A DNA stretch of 64,000 bases from contig CAWBNB010000033.1 in the NCBI GenBank assembly GCA_963789885.1, positions 186,001 to 250,000 on the forward strand, given 5' to 3'. Shown piece after piece: positions 61,781-64,000 of the stretch. Numbering within the stretch: the first letter of the stretch is position 1; each line of letters starts with the position of its first letter. A program made the position numbers and the translations under genes. The notes below the pieces were generated by a model. That model was not told the DNA's origin. It saw only the letters and a list, made by a program, of their open reading frames with translations, and did not search any database. This stretch comes from DATEDA01 sp963789885 (GTDB taxonomy: Bacteria > Pseudomonadota > Gammaproteobacteria > Burkholderiales > SG8-39).

Positions 61781-61800
61781 GCCGCAAAGCTTGTTGCGGC
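61781..61800 (+). promoter_or_regulatory. Leader hairpin ahead of the CorA-like gene
   Basis: GCCGCAA-AGCTTG-TTGCGGC forms a perfect 7-bp stem ending 30 bases before the ATG at 61831. There is no T-run, so it is a leader structure or a weak attenuator. Nothing else was seen in the 146-bp gap. Confidence 0.35.
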
Positions 61801-61830
61801 TGGGTTGCCGCTTTCGGTCGAGGAGCCGAG

Positions 61831-63552
61831 ATGCCGCTCGAACCTGCGCTTCGAGATCCGCGACTCGACCCGGCCTTCGCCACCGGCCCCACGAACGCGA
61901 GCGCGCAGACGGACCCACCGCTGGTCCGGAAGTTTCGTCAGATCGTCCTCTGGCCGGTCCAGCTCATGCCGCGCCACGAGGGCGCGCAGATCCAGCGGCA
62001 CTGGGAGTCGCTCGATCTCCCCGGGCGAGCCCCGGTCTGGAAGGAGCTCGCCGACGAGTTCACGGCGGATGCCGCCCAGTTCGGCGAGCGTCATTACAAG
62101 GAGTTCGTCACCTTCCTGCCGTACGTGCAGCGATTCCTTTATGGCGAGGGCGGCGCAGGCGACGCGAGCAGCGGTTTCGGGCAGTCGTCGATCCGCGTCT
62201 TCCGCCGCGACGACGTGGCGCGGGTGCGGATCGTCTTTCCCGGCGAACAGGAGCCCACGGTGTTCGACGTCGCCCACGTGGACCTGTACTTCTTCTACGA
62301 CATCGACATCGCCATTCTGGTGGTGGAGGTCTGCGCCGAGAACCTCACCCTCGCAACGACGCTCAACGCGCTGTACCGGTTCGGGCGCACGTATCCCACG
62401 CACTGGGAGCCGAGCGGGCGGGGCGGCCACTGCGCCGAGCGCGTCGAATGGCTCTCCCGCGACGGCGCGATCCTGGCCGCATCGGACTACGAGCACAGCG
62501 AGCGGTACCTGTCGTTCGTGTGCCGCCACCGCGTGCCGTGCGTCGCATCGCACTGGCGTTTCCTCCTCGAGCCGCTGGTGCTGCACCATTCCGATCAGCG
62601 CGGCGACGTTCGCTACCGCGAGATCGAGCATCAGCGCATGCCGCTGATGAGCTACCTCGCAATCGACGGCAGGGAGCGCCTGACGCGCGGCGACCTGATA
62701 CGCCTCGGGCTGGTGACGCGGCCGGGCGACTCCGCCACGCTGCCGTACTCGGAGCGCTTCCTGCTGGATTTCGAATACCGCTATTGCTATGACCGCTACT
62801 GGGAGGGGACGCGCCCGCACGACTGGCCGGACACGCGATTCATGTGCAACGGCCACGCCTTCACGGTCATCGGCGACGACGCCGAGCGGTTCTTCACCGA
62901 CCCTAAGACCGGCGTCCTCAGCCAGTTCCGGCACCAGTACTTCCTGCTGTGCCTGATCGCCCACTTCCACAAGGCCGCGCTCCTCATGCTTTCGGACCGG
63001 CTGGCGGTCGCGCTCGCGCGCCTGGACATTCGCAACCCGGCGTCGATCAGGAGCTTCAAGCGCAATATCCGGCAGACGATGGAGATCTTCCTGCGCTTTA
63101 CCCACCGCTACTGGTTCCACGAAGTCTCGGATCAGGCGCAGGCCCGGGAGGTGTTCCGCATGTGGACGACGCATCTCGGGACCGACGGGCTCTACGACGA
63201 GGTCAGGCAGCGGATCCAGGACATGACGCACTACCTCGACAGCGACCAGCTGCGCCGGCAGGCGGAGACGGTGGTGCGGCTGACGGTCGTGACGACCCTG
63301 GGGCTGATCGGGACCGTGAGCACGGGGTTTCTCGGCATGAACCTGATTGCCGAAGCGGACAATCCGCTCGCGACGAAGCTCGGTTACTTCCTGCTGGTCT
63401 TCGTTCCCACGATCGCCCTGACCCTCTACACGGTCTACAAATCGAAGCGCCTGTCGGAATTCCTCGAGGCGCTGTCCGACGAGCGCCTGAACAGCGCGGA
63501 CAGGTTGAAGATCCTCGCCGGCGTATGGCGCCGAAAGCGCGCCGGATCCTGA
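61831..63552 (+). CDS. CorA-like magnesium/divalent cation transporter family protein
   Basis: 573-residue protein with a large N-terminal soluble domain and two C-terminal membrane helices separated by a short loop. The first helix carries TVSTGFLGMNLIAE, which contains the GMN signature of CorA channels, and the helix-loop-helix ends with a basic tail (YKSKRL), as in CorA. The soluble part is longer than in classic CorA (about 320 residues). A long helical region (about 395-500) would form the stalk. The ATG at 61831 was chosen for the GAGGAG upstream. It lies beside kdp and a CNNM-type gene, suggesting a cation-homeostasis neighbourhood. The transported ion is inferred from the GMN motif only. 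Confidence 0.75.
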   Translation: MPLEPALRDPRLDPAFATGPTNASAQTDPPLVRKFRQIVLWPVQLMPRHEGAQIQRHWESLDLPGRAPVWKELADEFTADAAQFGERHYKEFVTFLPYVQRFLYGEGGAGDASSGFGQSSIRVFRRDDVARVRIVFPGEQEPTVFDVAHVDLYFFYDIDIAILVVEVCAENLTLATTLNALYRFGRTYPTHWEPSGRGGHCAERVEWLSRDGAILAASDYEHSERYLSFVCRHRVPCVASHWRFLLEPLVLHHSDQRGDVRYREIEHQRMPLMSYLAIDGRERLTRGDLIRLGLVTRPGDSATLPYSERFLLDFEYRYCYDRYWEGTRPHDWPDTRFMCNGHAFTVIGDDAERFFTDPKTGVLSQFRHQYFLLCLIAHFHKAALLMLSDRLAVALARLDIRNPASIRSFKRNIRQTMEIFLRFTHRYWFHEVSDQAQAREVFRMWTTHLGTDGLYDEVRQRIQDMTHYLDSDQLRRQAETVVRLTVVTTLGLIGTVSTGFLGMNLIAEADNPLATKLGYFLLVFVPTIALTLYTVYKSKRLSEFLEALSDERLNSADRLKILAGVWRRKRAGS

Positions 63553-63620
63553 CCCATCGCGCGCGCGTCCCCGGCCGTCGATGACCGCCGGCATTTCACC
63601 ACCCCCGCACCCCTGACCTC

Positions 63621-64000
63621 ATGGACCTGCTGATTCTGCTCGCGCTGATCCTCCTCAACGGCGTGTTCGCCATGTCCGAGATGTCGGTGGTCGCGGCGCG
63701 CAAAAGCCGCCTGCAACAGTGGGTCGACGAGGGACGGCCCGGCGCACGTACGGCGCTGGTGCTCGCGAACGAGCCCGGCCACTTCCTCTCCACGATCCAG
63801 GTCGGGATCACCGTCATCGGGGTTCTGACCGGGGCGATCGGCGGGGCGACCGTGGCACAGCGCCTGGAGGAGAGCCTCGCCGGGATTCCGTGGATCGGCC
63901 CGCACGCCAACGCGGCTGCCCTGGGGATCGTCGTGGCCGGGATCACCGTCGCATCCGTGATTCTCGGGGAGCTGGTGCCCAAGCGGATCGCCCTTCTCAA
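63621..64000 (+). CDS. CNNM/DUF21 membrane protein (CorC/HlyC-associated type), 3' end outside window
   Basis: 126 residues are visible. The start MDLLILLALILLNGVFAMSE, then MSVVAARKSRLQQWVDEG and the membrane stretch TIQVGITVIGVLTGAIGG, and ILGELVPKRIAL are the DUF21 transmembrane signature of CNNM/MpfA-type Mg2+/Co2+ transporters. The CBS and CorC_HlyC domains expected at the C-terminus lie beyond the window. No strong ribosome site was seen before the ATG. It follows the CorA-like gene by 68 bp. Confidence 0.9.
   Translation, partial: MDLLILLALILLNGVFAMSEMSVVAARKSRLQQWVDEGRPGARTALVLANEPGHFLSTIQVGITVIGVLTGAIGGATVAQRLEESLAGIPWIGPHANAAALGIVVAGITVASVILGELVPKRIALL

Overview
The window looks like chromosomal DNA of a high-GC (roughly two-thirds G+C) Gram-negative bacterium, most likely a betaproteobacterium. 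This is inferred from gene content: Nap nitrate reductase, a complete System I cytochrome c maturation operon (ccmABCDEFGHI), a CysB-type regulator divergent from cysI, DUF934, a MtrAB-like porin-cytochrome conduit and kdpFABC. No rRNA, tRNA or CRISPR array was recognised. Coding density is high.

Layout: (1) 1-3532, + strand: end of a periplasmic nitrate reductase operon, napA (5' end outside the window), napB and napC; napC carries a single-base frameshift. (2) 3552-21324, - strand: a three-gene operon read leftwards. It holds a 4,402-residue repeat adhesin with an LEPR-XLL start, a hybrid sensor kinase whose start codon overlaps the adhesin stop, and a receiver-GGDEF-EAL protein (frameshifted). 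(3) 21987-27611, + strand, divergent: a type I secretion ABC exporter, its membrane-fusion partner and an RTX protein whose first 400 bp are riddled with indels. (4) 27695-32133, - strand: an extracellular electron transfer cluster of monoheme cytochrome c, CymA/NapC-like tetraheme quinol dehydrogenase, MtrA-like decaheme cytochrome and MtrB-like outer-membrane barrel. An IS256-type transposase remnant lies directly upstream. (5) 33192-34289: a diheme cytochrome fused to an unrecognised C-terminal domain. (6) 34324-41159, - strand: ccmA-I, the machinery that attaches heme to all these cytochromes. (7) 41254-43403: trxC, a zinc alcohol dehydrogenase and a hemerythrin protein. (8) 43457-49381, + strand: a six-gene block of membrane-fusion protein, ABC ATPase, two FtsX permeases and, between the permeases, a CmoA-like carboxy-SAM synthase and an ICMT-like membrane methyltransferase. 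(9) 49479-54056: a DUF29 gene, then sulfite assimilation and siroheme genes cobA, DUF934, cysI and divergent cysB. (10) 54907-64000: kdpFABC with an extra 30-residue ORF in front, a TorF-type porin broken by several indels, small ORFs, a CorA-like transporter and the start of a CNNM/DUF21 protein.

How the parts fit: Nap, the Mtr/Mto-like conduit and Ccm form a respiratory electron-transfer theme, with nitrate as a possible acceptor and Fe(II) or another external donor or acceptor as the inferred partner. The adhesin, kinase, c-di-GMP protein and type I exporter form a surface-attachment theme. Two matching direct-repeat sites of KdpE geometry, one before kdp and one before the small-ORF/CorA-like segment, suggest that the right end is a potassium/magnesium homeostasis regulon.

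Several genes (napC, the EAL gene, the RTX gene, the TorF porin, perhaps the adhesin start) show frameshifts between otherwise well-preserved reading frames. Clustered assembly errors are the simplest explanation, but recent gene decay cannot be excluded from sequence alone.
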